In this document: one piece after another, positions 30,949 to 38,968 of the stretch
How positions within the stretch are numbered: the stretch's first letter is position 1
Layout of the letters: each line of letters opens with the position of its first letter
Assembly (NCBI GenBank): GCA_910587995.1
Contig: CAJUNS010000023.1
Coordinates: 1-38,978, forward strand
Direction: 5' to 3'
DNA length: 38,978 nucleotides
Source of the DNA: an uncultured Oscillospiraceae bacterium
Lineage (GTDB): Bacteria; Bacillota_A; Clostridia; Oscillospirales; Acutalibacteraceae
Translations under genes and position numbers: made by a program
Notes under the pieces: model-generated
The model's database searches: none
Told to the model about the DNA's origin: nothing
What the model saw: the letters and a program-made list of their open reading frames with translations, nothing else

Positions 30949-32331
30949 ATGATGCAAAAAAACGAGAGAAGTCCCTTTTATGGGCAAATCTTCCGGCTGG
31001 TTGCGCCCATTGTGCTGCAAAACCTGCTCAGCGCGGCGGTAAGCTCGGCAGACGTGGTGATGCTGAACTTTGTGGGCCAGTCGGCCATTTCGGCGGTAAG
31101 TCTGGCAAGCCAGTACGCCAGCGTGCTGTTTATGGTGTTTTATGGCCTGGGCACCGGGGCCACCATGCTGTGCGCCCAGTACTTTGGCAAAAAGGATTTC
31201 CGGGCCATAGAGGTGGTTCAGGGCATTGCCATGCGTTTTTCCTTAAGCTTCTCCCTGATATTCGCCCTGCTGGCCCTAACGGTGCCTCAGTACATGATGC
31301 TGGTTTTCACCAACGATGCGGAGCTCATTGCCCTGGGCGCGGGCTACATCCGCATTTTAAGCGTGTGCTACCTGTGCTGGGGGGTTACCGAGGTATACAT
31401 CAGCATTCTGCGCAGCGTGGGCCGGGTGGCTGTGGGCACGGTGCTGAACAGCGTTGCGGTGGGCCTTAACGTGCTGCTGAACGCCGTGTTTATTTTTGGC
31501 TGGCTGGGCGCCCCAAAGCTGGGGGTCAACGGCGTGGCCCTGGCCACCTCCCTCTCCCGGCTGGTGGAGCTGGGCCTATGCTTTGTGGTCTCCGCCCGGT
31601 CCAAAGAGGTTAAGCTGAAGTTTTCCGCCATTTTTGTGCGCAACAAGGCCCTGTTTACGGACTTTGTCAAGCTCTCCCTGCCGGCCCTGGCCAACGATGT
31701 GGTCTGGGGGCTGGCTTTCTCGGTGTATTCGGTAATCATCGGCCACCTGGGCAACGACGCGGTGGCGGCCAACTCTCTGGCCACGGTGGTGCGCAGCTTT
31801 GGCACCATCCTGTGCTTTGGCCTGGCCAGCGCGGGCGGCGTGCTGCTGGGGCAGAAGATCGGCGAGGGCAGGCTGGAGGAGGCCCGGGCCGACGGGCGGC
31901 GGCTTTTGTGGCTGACCGTGGCCTCGGGAGCCGTTGGCGGGGCCATCGTGCTGATTGCCCGTCCCTTTGTGATGATGTACGCCCAGGCCAACTTCACCAA
32001 GGAGGCCCTGGGCTACTTGGGCGTGATGCTGCTGATCAACTCCTACTACATTATGGGCTGCGCCATTAACACCACCCTCATTGCCGGAGCTTTCCGGGCT
32101 GGGGGCGACAGCCGCTTCGGGCTCATCTGCGACGTAATTACCATGTGGGTTTACGCGGTGCCCCTGGGCTTTTTCGCGGCCTTTGTGCTCAAGCTGCCGG
32201 TTCTGTGGGTTTATTTTCTGCTGTGCACCGATGAATTTGTCAAGTGGCCCTGGGTGCTCCGGCACTATGCCAGCGGCAAGTGGATTAAAAACATCACCCG
32301 TGACAATCTTTTTGCCGGGGAAAAGGGATAA
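30949..32331 (+). CDS. MATE family efflux transporter
   Basis: A 460-residue membrane protein with about twelve helices arranged as two six-helix bundles, typical of MATE antiporters that use Na+ or H+ gradients to expel drugs, metabolites or flavonoid-like cations. Seen are the first helix block RLVAPIVLQNLLSAAVSSAD, the repeat GLGTGATMLCAQYFGKKD near residue 65, LGAPKLGVNGVALATSLSR near 190 and the second-half repeat ASAGGVLLGQKIGEGRLEEA near 300. ATG 30949 follows AAGGAG. The next gene starts 12 bases after its stop. The substrate is unknown. Confidence 0.94.
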   Translation: MMQKNERSPFYGQIFRLVAPIVLQNLLSAAVSSADVVMLNFVGQSAISAVSLASQYASVLFMVFYGLGTGATMLCAQYFGKKDFRAIEVVQGIAMRFSLSFSLIFALLALTVPQYMMLVFTNDAELIALGAGYIRILSVCYLCWGVTEVYISILRSVGRVAVGTVLNSVAVGLNVLLNAVFIFGWLGAPKLGVNGVALATSLSRLVELGLCFVVSARSKEVKLKFSAIFVRNKALFTDFVKLSLPALANDVVWGLAFSVYSVIIGHLGNDAVAANSLATVVRSFGTILCFGLASAGGVLLGQKIGEGRLEEARADGRRLLWLTVASGAVGGAIVLIARPFVMMYAQANFTKEALGYLGVMLLINSYYIMGCAINTTLIAGAFRAGGDSRFGLICDVITMWVYAVPLGFFAAFVLKLPVLWVYFLLCTDEFVKWPWVLRHYASGKWIKNITRDNLFAGEKG

Positions 32332-32343
32332 GGAGCGGGAAAG

Positions 32344-32916
32344 ATGGTCTATTTGTCGCGGGCCCCAGAGGCTCTGCCGCCTACTTCCCGCCGGGCTTGG
32401 GAGCATCAAACGGGCCGCGCCCTGCTGGCCTTGGCCCTAAGGGAGCGCGGTTTGGCCCTGCCCGGGGAGCTGGAGGAAAACCTGTGCTTCGGCCCCCGGG
32501 GCAAGCCCTATTTAAAAGGCAATCCGGTCTATTTCAACATCAGCCATGGGGGCGGGCTGGCGGCCTGCGCTGTGGAAAACTGCCCTGTGGGACTGGATCT
32601 GGAGGCCCTGCGGCAGTTCCGGCCCGCCCTGGCAAAGCGGGCCTTTACTCCGGCGGAGCGCCAGCTGGCGCAGGCCTCGCCAGACCCGGACGGAGCCCTG
32701 ACCCAGCTGTGGACCTGCAAGGAGAGCCTTATGAAGCTAAGCGGCCAGGGCATGGCGGAGCTGGGGGAGACGGTGCTGGAAAGCCTGGGGCGGCACCCCG
32801 CCTGCCCCAGGGCCGGGGTTTGGCTGGAAAGCCGGAACCTTTCGGGCTGCTGGCTTACCGAGGCCTGCGCCGCCCCCTTTACCCTGGAGCTGCGCTGGGC
32901 GGACCTGCGGGCATAG
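32344..32916 (+). CDS. 4'-phosphopantetheinyl transferase (Sfp type)
   Basis: A 190-residue enzyme that loads the phosphopantetheine arm of CoA onto carrier proteins. Signatures: GKPYLKGNPVYFNISHGGG (substrate and Mg region, near residue 57), VGLDLEAL with the metal-binding Asp and Glu near 80, and TCKESLMKLSGQG (W-x-x-KE-x-x-x-K) near 128. The size (about 190) suits the Sfp/AcpT class rather than the 120-residue AcpS type. It follows the MATE exporter by 12 bases. No NRPS, PKS or carrier protein is in the window, so the target may be the fatty-acid ACP or a pathway elsewhere. Confidence 0.93.
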   Translation: MVYLSRAPEALPPTSRRAWEHQTGRALLALALRERGLALPGELEENLCFGPRGKPYLKGNPVYFNISHGGGLAACAVENCPVGLDLEALRQFRPALAKRAFTPAERQLAQASPDPDGALTQLWTCKESLMKLSGQGMAELGETVLESLGRHPACPRAGVWLESRNLSGCWLTEACAAPFTLELRWADLRA

Positions 32917-33003
32917 CCGGGCCGGGGCGCACATATACATGTTCCAACGACATTACGGACCGGCGGCTGTGCACGGCGGTTCTAGAGAGAGGATCGGTGG
33001 AAT

Positions 33004-33702
33004 ATGTTTGTGTCCCTAAAAGCCAACAAAAAACGCATTGCCGCCTTTGCCATTCTGGCTTTGGCGGTGGTGGGGGCCTGGTTCTTCCTGCGCAAGGACG
33101 CCGCCCCCCAGCAGGTTCAGCCGGTGGAGGCCGCCGGAGAGACCGAGCAGGAGCGGGTGGAGTTTTTGCAGGGCTTCGGCTGGCAGGTGGAGTCCCCCCC
33201 TGCGGAGACCCGGGAAGTGATGATCCCCGCCCAGTTTAACGATGTGTACGAAAACTACAACGCCATGCAGCAGGCCCAGGGCTTCGACCTGCGGCCCCAT
33301 GCCGGGGAGACCTGCACCCAGTATAAGTACCACATCACCAACTACCCCGGCGAAACAGAGGTGTTTGCCACCCTGCTGGTGCGGGGGCGGCTGATTATTG
33401 GCGGCGATGTGGCCTGCGCCAAAGCGGCGGGCTTTATGCACGGCTTTGCCAAAGACAGCGCCCGGTATGGCGAGGCTACCCCCAGGCCCGCCCAAAGCGC
33501 GGAGCCTGCCTCCAGCGGGACGGAGTCCAGCCCGGCGGAGAGCGGGGGCGGCGTAAGCTCGGAAGGAAGCGGCGTGGGGGCTGAAACTGTGGAAAACTCT
33601 GTGGAGAGTGTGGGGAACTCTGAGCAGGGGAACTCGGAACAGGCCGAATCTCCGGCGGAAAACACCGGCGCGGTGCCAGAGGACGGATACCCCACCGCCT
33701 GA
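33004..33702 (+). CDS. DUF4830 membrane-anchored protein with acidic Ser-rich tail
   Basis: A 232-residue protein with an N-terminal membrane anchor (residues 11-29, IAAFAILALAVVGAWFFL), no lipobox, so it is probably a single-pass protein facing outside. The DUF4830 domain, about residues 47-155, shows VEFLQGFGWQVESPP, MIPAQFNDVYENYNAMQQ, GFDL and IIGGDVACAKAAGFMHG. The last 70 residues are Ser-, Gly- and Glu-rich with repeated S-V-E-N/G-S/N-S units. Function of the family is unknown. The start at 33004 has GAGAGGA at some distance upstream. It may share the MATE-PPTase transcript, from which it is 87 bases away. Confidence 0.85.
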   Translation: MFVSLKANKKRIAAFAILALAVVGAWFFLRKDAAPQQVQPVEAAGETEQERVEFLQGFGWQVESPPAETREVMIPAQFNDVYENYNAMQQAQGFDLRPHAGETCTQYKYHITNYPGETEVFATLLVRGRLIIGGDVACAKAAGFMHGFAKDSARYGEATPRPAQSAEPASSGTESSPAESGGGVSSEGSGVGAETVENSVESVGNSEQGNSEQAESPAENTGAVPEDGYPTA

Positions 33703-33725
33703 TGTGGAAAAGTGGAAGAGCCAGA

Positions 33726-33750
33726 GGCCGGGGGATTCCCCGGCCCTTTT
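33726..33750 (+). terminator. Terminator after the DUF4830 gene
   Basis: An 8-bp stem, GGCCGGGG with CCCCGGCC and a GATT loop, followed by C and TTTT. The rest of 33703-34064 has a probable promoter; no gene is supported, though a short open frame from 33850 runs into the msmK start without a ribosome site. Confidence 0.85.
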
Positions 33751-33952
33751 GGCAGGAGCGGGCGCGGCGGCGCTCTCCCGTATAAACCGGCGGAAGAGGC
33801 CGGCCCGCGGCCCAATATATAAGCGGACCGGGAGACAGGTCCACTACCTATGGCGTGTTCTCCCTGGTTAATGTGCACAGTAGCCCGCCAGTTTTTTTGT
33901 TATTTGGGCAATGCTCATAAAAGTGGGGACAAATCTTTGGGTAAAAGAAGAC

Positions 33953-33981
33953 TATTCATACGGGTGATTTTCTGTTATACT
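33953..33981 (+). promoter_or_regulatory. Probable promoter of the sugar-importer ATPase gene
   Basis: TATACT (33976-33981) carries an extended -10 TG one base upstream. The -35 candidate, TATTCA (33953-33958), is weak at a 17-base spacing. Confidence 0.5.
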
Positions 33982-34064
33982 ATGGACAAATCAATCCAGC
34001 GCACCTTACTGCGGCGGTTTTTTCCACGGGCAGCGGACGCTGAGATATCAGGAGGAAAGCTAGA

Positions 34065-35177
34065 ATGGCAAGCTTGAGTTTAAGAAATATCTATAAGATC
34101 TACTCTGGCGGCGTTACCGCGGTCACTGACTTTAACCTGGAGATTGCCGACAAGGAGTTTATCATCCTGGTCGGACCTTCCGGCTGCGGCAAGTCCACCA
34201 CCCTGCGTATGATCGCCGGTTTGGAGGAGATCAGCAAGGGCGAGCTGTACATAGGCGACACCCTTTCCAATGACATCGCCCCCAAGGACCGGGATATCGC
34301 CATGGTGTTCCAGAACTACGCTCTGTATCCCCACATGACCGTGTTCGACAACATGGCTTTCGGCCTTAAGCTGCGCAAGACCCCCAAAGACGAGATCAAG
34401 CGCCGCGTGGAAGAGGCTGCCCGCATTCTGGATATCGCCCATCTGCTGGACCGCAAGCCCAAGGCTTTGTCCGGCGGCCAGCGGCAGCGCGTGGCCCTGG
34501 GCCGCGCCATTGTCCGCGACCCCAAGGTCTTCCTGCTTGACGAGCCCCTTTCTAACCTGGACGCTAAGCTGCGCGCCCAGATGCGCACCGAGATTTCCAA
34601 GCTGCACATCAAGCTGGGCACCACCTTCATCTACGTTACCCACGACCAGACCGAGGCTATGACCATGGGCGACCGCATTGTGGTTATGAAGGATGGCTTC
34701 ATTCAGCAGGTGGATACTCCCCAGAACCTGTATGAGTTCCCGGTGAACGAGTTTGTGGCGGGCTTCATGGGCTCCCCCCAGATGAACTTCATTGACGCCA
34801 AGTGCCAGAAGTCCGGCAGCGACTATACCCTGTCCTTTGGCAAGTGCACCATCACCATCCCGGCCAAAAAGGCGGAGGGCACCAGCATTGCCAACTATGT
34901 GGGCAAAGAGGTTGTCTTCGGCATTCGTCCCGAGGATGTGCACGACGAGCCCGACTTCATCCAGAAGGTGGGCGGGGCCCATGTTACCTGCGAGGTGGAA
35001 GTTACCGAGCTGATGGGTGCCGAGACCTATCTGTACCTGGACTGCGAAGGCAACGCCGTCACCGCCCGCGTGGAGCCCACCTCCACCGCCAAGCCTGGCG
35101 ACAAGTGCCAGATCGCTTTCGACCTGAACAAGATGCATGTGTTCGACAAGGAGACCGAGGTTACGGTTATCAACTAA
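34065..35177 (+). CDS. Sugar ABC importer ATPase (MsmK/UgpC family)
   Basis: A 370-residue ATPase of the CUT1 class (MalK, UgpC, MsmK). It powers carbohydrate import with separate permeases and binding proteins. Visible: Walker A GPSGCGKSTTLRMIAGLEEI near residue 35, Q-loop VFQNYALYPHMTVFDNMAF, signature LSGGQRQRVALGRAIVRDPK, Walker B VFLLDEPLSNLDAKLR, H-loop VTHDQTEAMTMGDRIVVM, and a C-terminal OB-like TOBE region (about 240-370) as in MalK. It stands alone, with no permease next to it. In Clostridia and streptococci one such ATPase serves several importers, so MsmK-type sharing is likely. Codon choice resembles that of nifJ, suggesting strong expression. The ribosome site is GGAGGAAAG. Confidence 0.93.
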   Translation: MASLSLRNIYKIYSGGVTAVTDFNLEIADKEFIILVGPSGCGKSTTLRMIAGLEEISKGELYIGDTLSNDIAPKDRDIAMVFQNYALYPHMTVFDNMAFGLKLRKTPKDEIKRRVEEAARILDIAHLLDRKPKALSGGQRQRVALGRAIVRDPKVFLLDEPLSNLDAKLRAQMRTEISKLHIKLGTTFIYVTHDQTEAMTMGDRIVVMKDGFIQQVDTPQNLYEFPVNEFVAGFMGSPQMNFIDAKCQKSGSDYTLSFGKCTITIPAKKAEGTSIANYVGKEVVFGIRPEDVHDEPDFIQKVGGAHVTCEVEVTELMGAETYLYLDCEGNAVTARVEPTSTAKPGDKCQIAFDLNKMHVFDKETEVTVIN

Positions 35178-35250
35178 AGCCGCAAAGCAGCCGTAGCCAG
35201 GGGATTGACTGCGGAAAAGAGAGATCACATCAAGGATTGCCTTAAATAAT

Positions 35251-35290
35251 GGGACCGGCAGGCGCAAGCTTGCCGGTCCCTTTGGTTTTG
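35251..35290 (+). terminator. Terminator of the sugar-importer ATPase gene
   Basis: GGGACCGGCA pairs with TGCCGGTCCC (10 bp) and is followed by TTTGGTTTTG. Confidence 0.85.
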
Positions 35291-35401
35291 CGCCAGAAGC
35301 CGCCCATGGAGTTTTTTTGCTGAGGGAAAAGAAAAAACGCAGCCATTGCTTTGGTTTTGGGCAAATTTACGGCTTAAAAGACCTGCCGCAAAATTTGGGG
35401 G

Positions 35402-35453
35402 TTGAAATTTCCGTGGAAATTTTGTAAAATAGAACTGAGTAGGAAGTTCTATT
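35402..35453 (+). promoter_or_regulatory. Promoter of the PucR-type gene with two nested palindromes
   Basis: TTGAAA (35402-35407) and TAAAAT (35425-35430) are 17 bases apart. Between them lies AAATTTCC-GT-GGAAATTT (35405-35422), an 8-bp palindrome filling the spacer. From the end of the -10 runs a second one, AATAGAACT (35428-35436) with AGTTCTATT (35445-35453), around the likely start point. Both would block RNA polymerase if bound. The rest of 35178-35517 holds the terminator above; no gene is supported. Confidence 0.75.
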
Positions 35454-35517
35454 GTCTAAACATCATAACATGGCGCTGGCTTGGGGCCTCAGCCCTGCGA
35501 GCGGAAAGGGGAAGAGT

Positions 35518-36600
35518 ATGTCAAACAGATTGTTCCAGGGCGTCATCCATCAGATGAGTGACGCCATTGACCGCACCATCGGGGTAATTGACGAATCCTC
35601 GGTAATCATTGCCTCCAGCGACCTGTCTCGGGTTGGCGAGGTGTTCGACGAGGCCGCTATGGAGGCCATGACCACGGACGAAGTCTGTGTGGTCAGCAAC
35701 TGTACCTTTAAGGCCTTTGGCAGCAGGCTTCGGCCCAGCTATGCCGCCTTTGTCTCCGGCGGAGACCCGGACGCGCGCCGGTATGTGCGTATTCTTTCGG
35801 TGGCCTTAAGCAACATTAAGCAGTACTACGACGAAAAGTATGACCGTGGGAACTTTATTAAGAACGTCATTTTGGACAACATTTTGCCCGGCGATATTTA
35901 TTTGAAGTCCCATGAGCTCCATTTTGATGGGGACGTGAGCCGGGTGTGCATGCTCATTAAGGTCAGCGACAAAAATGATGTTTCCGCTTTTGAGGTGCTG
36001 CAAAATTTGTTCCCAGACAAGAACAAGGATTTCGTCATCAATATTAACGAGACGGATATTGTGCTGGTAAAAGAGATTCGGGAGAGCATTGAGGAAAAGG
36101 ACATCGACAAGCTGGCCCGCTCCATTGTAGACACCCTCACCGGGGAGTTTTACGCCCATTGCTCGGTGGGCATCGGCACGGTGGTAAGCAACATTAAGGA
36201 CCTGGCCCGCTCCTTTAAAGAGGCCCAAACCGCCCTGGAAGTGGGCATGGTGTTCGACACCGCCCGGGACATTGTCAGCTACAACAACTTGGGCATTGCC
36301 CGGCTGATTTACCAACTGCCCACCACCCTGTGCGACATGTTCCTGAAGGAGGTCTTCAAGCGGGGCAGCATCGACTCTTTGGACCACGAGACCCTGTTCA
36401 CCATCCAGCGCTTTTTTGAAAATAACCTGAATGTCTCCGAGACCAGCCGCAAGCTGTTCGTGCACCGGAACACCCTGGTGTACCGCTTGGAGAAGATTAA
36501 AAAGCTGACCGGCCTGGACCTGCGGGAGTTTGAGGACGCTATTGTGTTTAAGGTAGCCCTGATGGTGAAGCGCTACTTGACCAATAACTCCATTAAATAA
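35518..36600 (+). CDS. PucR/CdaR-type HTH transcriptional regulator
   Basis: A 360-residue regulator. The C-terminal PucR-type HTH is clear at about 300-350: FFENNLNVSETSRKLFVHRN then TLVYRLEKIKKLTGLDLREF, and the DNA-binding part ends IVFKVALMVKRYL. The middle (about 130-260) resembles a GGDEF-like pseudo-domain usual in the CdaR group (ETDIVLVKEI, HCSVGIGTVVSNIKDLARSF). The N-terminus (GVIDESSVIIASSDLSRVGE) is a probable sensory domain like the sugar-diacid group. ATG 35518 is chosen because GGAAAGGGGAAG precedes it; an earlier TTG at 35452 sits beside AGGAAG inside the palindrome and could be used. The gene follows the sugar-importer ATPase, so a link to sugar or sugar-acid use is likely but not shown. 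Confidence 0.88.
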   Translation: MSNRLFQGVIHQMSDAIDRTIGVIDESSVIIASSDLSRVGEVFDEAAMEAMTTDEVCVVSNCTFKAFGSRLRPSYAAFVSGGDPDARRYVRILSVALSNIKQYYDEKYDRGNFIKNVILDNILPGDIYLKSHELHFDGDVSRVCMLIKVSDKNDVSAFEVLQNLFPDKNKDFVININETDIVLVKEIRESIEEKDIDKLARSIVDTLTGEFYAHCSVGIGTVVSNIKDLARSFKEAQTALEVGMVFDTARDIVSYNNLGIARLIYQLPTTLCDMFLKEVFKRGSIDSLDHETLFTIQRFFENNLNVSETSRKLFVHRNTLVYRLEKIKKLTGLDLREFEDAIVFKVALMVKRYLTNNSIK

Positions 36601-36761
36601 GAGGCCCGGCTTTGGGGCGGGCTGCGCAAACCGGGCGGAAAACCGGCAGATTTTGCATGCTTTTTGCCAATCTGTCCAAAGGGCGGGGTTCCGTCCCCTG
36701 GCGGGCCTGCTTCCCATCCCCTAGAAGAGCCGCTGCTTTTTCTAACTTATGAGGTGATTCT

Positions 36762-37736
36762 TTGATCCAATTTACGAATGTTTCAAAAGTGTACAACAAC
36801 GGCACCGAGGCCCTGCACGACATTAATTTGAACGTGAAAAAGGGAGAGTTCGTGTTCATTGTGGGCTCCTCGGGCGCGGGCAAAAGCACCTTTTTAAAGC
36901 TCATCACCTGCGAAGAGCGCCCCAGCGCTGGGGAGATTCTGCTGGACGGCATGGAAATCTCCCGCATCCGCAAGGGGAAAATTCCCTATGTGCGCCGGAA
37001 AATGGGCATGGTTTTTCAAGACTTCCGGCTGATTGACCACATGACCGTGTATGACAACGTGGCCTTTGCCATGCGGGTGGTGGGGGCCAGCCCCCGGTCC
37101 ATCCGCAAGCGGGTTCCCTATATCCTCAGTTTGGTGGGCTTGCAGCACAAGGCCAAGCACTACCCCACGGAGCTCTCTGGCGGTGAGCGTCAGCGGGTGG
37201 GTCTGGCCCGGGCATTGGTCAACAATCCGGAGCTCATCATCGCGGACGAGCCCACGGGCAACATTGACCCGGCCTTGAGCTTTGAGATTGTGGACCTGCT
37301 CAGCGAAATCAACCGCCGGGGCACCACGGTGCTGATGGTGACCCATGAGCACAGCCTGGTGAAGCATTTTCACAAGCGCATCATTCAAATCCACTCGGGC
37401 CAAATTGTGGCGGACACAGCGGACATGGCGGACAGCTATGCGCCGCCGGAGGAGTATGCGGCCCGCCAGGCCGCCCAGGCGGAAGCGGAGGCCCAGCATA
37501 CGGCCCCCCTGCCGGAGGATCTGCCGGAGCCGGGGGACATGCCGGAATATGTACCCGAAGAGCCGGAAGAGCCGCCCCAGTTTGAGGAGCCGGATGAGCC
37601 CACCCTGCTGGAAGTTCTAACGCCGGAGCCCTACTATGACGAGGAGGAAGAGGAGTTGGACATTGAGGCGGCGGAGGACGTGCCCCAAGAGATTGTAAAC
37701 CGCCGGGGCAGGCGTGGAAAGGAGGAGGATCAATGA
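36762..37736 (+). CDS. ftsE: Cell division ATP-binding protein with long acidic tail
   Basis: A 324-residue FtsE. The first 225 residues are a normal FtsE ATPase: MIQFTNVSKVYNNGTEALHD, Walker A VGSSGAGKSTFLKLITCEER, VFQDFRLIDHMTVYDNVAFA, signature LSGGERQRVGLARALVNNPE, Walker B LIIADEPTGNID and H-loop VTHEH. FtsE is usually about 225-230 residues; here about 95-100 more follow, rich in Glu, Pro and Asp, and ending in a basic RRGRRGKEE. With FtsX it activates peptidoglycan hydrolases during division or elongation. Start is TTG 36762, five bases after GAGGTG. It overlaps ftsX by four bases (ATGA). Confidence 0.93.
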   Translation: MIQFTNVSKVYNNGTEALHDINLNVKKGEFVFIVGSSGAGKSTFLKLITCEERPSAGEILLDGMEISRIRKGKIPYVRRKMGMVFQDFRLIDHMTVYDNVAFAMRVVGASPRSIRKRVPYILSLVGLQHKAKHYPTELSGGERQRVGLARALVNNPELIIADEPTGNIDPALSFEIVDLLSEINRRGTTVLMVTHEHSLVKHFHKRIIQIHSGQIVADTADMADSYAPPEEYAARQAAQAEAEAQHTAPLPEDLPEPGDMPEYVPEEPEEPPQFEEPDEPTLLEVLTPEPYYDEEEEELDIEAAEDVPQEIVNRRGRRGKEEDQ

Positions 37737-38644
37737 GGCTGCACAGTATGGGTTACCTGTTTCGGGAGGGCGTGAAGGGCCTGTGGAAAAACCGCACCAT
37801 GAGCATTGCCTCCATCTGCGTGCTAATCTCCTGCCTGCTGATGACGGGCATCGCGGGGCTGCTGTCCATCAACCTTTCGGCCAGTATGCGGGGCATTGAG
37901 GCAAACAACAATATCACGGTGTTTTTAGATAAGGGATTGCCCGCCCTAACCGCCGTAAAGGTGGGGGAGGAGCTGCGGAAGGTGGACAACATCAGCGAGT
38001 GCTCCTTTATTCCTCGGGAGGATGGGCTGAAAAACGTCATTCAAAGCATCGGCGGCAAGGGAGAGCTGCTGCTGGCCCTGCAGGGCGAGGACAACCCCTT
38101 GCCGGACGTGTACAGCATCTCCATGAAGGACCTGAGCCGCTATAATGAGACCATTGACCACCTGGAGGCGGTGGAAGGGGTGGACTATGCCTCGGACTAC
38201 TCGTATATTGCCACCCAGCTGAACAGCCTGGACCGGCTGGTGCGCAACTGCAGCCTGGGCATCTTGGTTGTGCTGGGCGTGGTGGCCCTGTTCATCATTG
38301 CGAACACCCTAAAAGTGACCATATTTTCCCGGCGAATGGAGATAAAAATTATGAAGTCTGTTGGAGCAACCAATGGCTTCATTCGCATCCCCTTTATTGT
38401 AGAGGGGGTGCTCATTGGCGTATTTTCTGGGGCGATTTCAGCCACCATCCTTTACTTTGGCTATGACCGGGCGGCGGAAGCGGTGTATGGCATTGTGACC
38501 TTTTTGACCATCATTGACATTCAGCCCTACGCGCTGATGCTGTATGGCGCGTACATTTTGGCGGGAACCCTGTTTGGCCTGATGGGTGGGCTGATTTCCA
38601 TTCGCAAGTACCTAAAAAAAGAGGGAGAGAACGCGATTATTTAA
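37733..38644 (+). CDS. ftsX: Cell division membrane protein
   Basis: A 303-residue partner of FtsE, a four-helix type VII ABC membrane protein. Helix 1 is near residues 24-46 (ASICVLISCLLMTGIAGLLS), followed by a periplasmic/external domain of about 120 residues (ITVFLDKGLPALTAVKVGEE through SDYSYIATQLNSLDRL) that recruits a hydrolase, and helices 2-4 lie at about 175-200, 220-245 and 260-285, with the coupling sequence RRMEIKIMKSVGATNGFIRIPF typical of FtsX. ATG 37733 overlaps the ftsE stop. The usual downstream partner (a CwlO/EnvC-type peptidase gene) is not here; two tRNA genes follow instead. Confidence 0.94.
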   Translation: MRLHSMGYLFREGVKGLWKNRTMSIASICVLISCLLMTGIAGLLSINLSASMRGIEANNNITVFLDKGLPALTAVKVGEELRKVDNISECSFIPREDGLKNVIQSIGGKGELLLALQGEDNPLPDVYSISMKDLSRYNETIDHLEAVEGVDYASDYSYIATQLNSLDRLVRNCSLGILVVLGVVALFIIANTLKVTIFSRRMEIKIMKSVGATNGFIRIPFIVEGVLIGVFSGAISATILYFGYDRAAEAVYGIVTFLTIIDIQPYALMLYGAYILAGTLFGLMGGLISIRKYLKKEGENAII

Positions 38645-38716
38645 TGGCATGCGCCTCGTGCCCAAAAGCCGCTGGCAGGCGGACGGAAAAATTTGCGAAA
38701 AAATTGAAAAAAGGCC

Positions 38717-38745
38717 TTGACAAATGCCGCCCTCTGTCGTATAAT
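38717..38745 (+). promoter_or_regulatory. Consensus promoter of the tRNA genes
   Basis: TTGACA (38717-38722) and TATAAT (38740-38745), 17 bases apart, is a perfect match. tRNA-Asp begins 35 bases later. Confidence 0.92.
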
Positions 38746-38779
38746 TAGGGAGTCGTCTGGAGAGATGGGCGGCAGAGAA

Positions 38780-38856
38780 GGCCCGGTAGTTCAGTTGGTT
38801 AGAACGCTAGCCTGTCACGCTAGAGGTCGACGGTTCGAGCCCGTTCCGGGTCGCCA
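38780..38856 (+). tRNA. tRNA-Asp (anticodon GTC)
   Basis: A 77-base tRNA including an encoded CCA. The acceptor stem pairs GGCCCGG with CCGGGTC (one G-U). The anticodon loop, CTGTCAC, has GTC at 38814-38816. The T-loop is GGTTCGAGCC. Confidence 0.96.
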
Positions 38857-38858
38857 CT

Positions 38859-38886
38859 GTTCCGAAACGGAGTTTCCATTCGGAAC
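38859..38886. repeat. Hairpin between the two tRNAs
   Basis: GTTCCGAA (38859-38866) and TTCGGAAC (38879-38886) form an 8-bp stem with an inner GAAAC/GTTTC alternative. It lies in the spacer of the probable tRNA-Asp/tRNA-Thr transcript and may be a processing element. Confidence 0.55.
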
Positions 38887-38892
38887 AAGCAT

Positions 38893-38968
38893 GCTGCTAT
38901 GGCTCAGGTGGTAGAGCACATCCTTGGTAAGGATGAGGTCTCCAGTTCGAATCTGGATAGCAGCTCCA
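38893..38968 (+). tRNA. tRNA-Thr (anticodon GGT)
   Basis: A 76-base tRNA with encoded CCA. The acceptor stem pairs GCTGCTA with TAGCAGC, the anticodon loop TTGGTAA holds GGT, and the T-arm reads CCAGTTCGAATCTGG. It is 36 bases after tRNA-Asp and probably shares its promoter. Confidence 0.96.

Noticed and set aside
33850..34077. Short open frame overlapping the start of the sugar-importer ATPase
   Set aside because: It has no ribosome site and contains the ATPase promoter and leader.
36603..36640. Terminator after the PucR-type gene
   Set aside because: GC-rich inverted repeats are present, but no T-run follows, so I do not call it.
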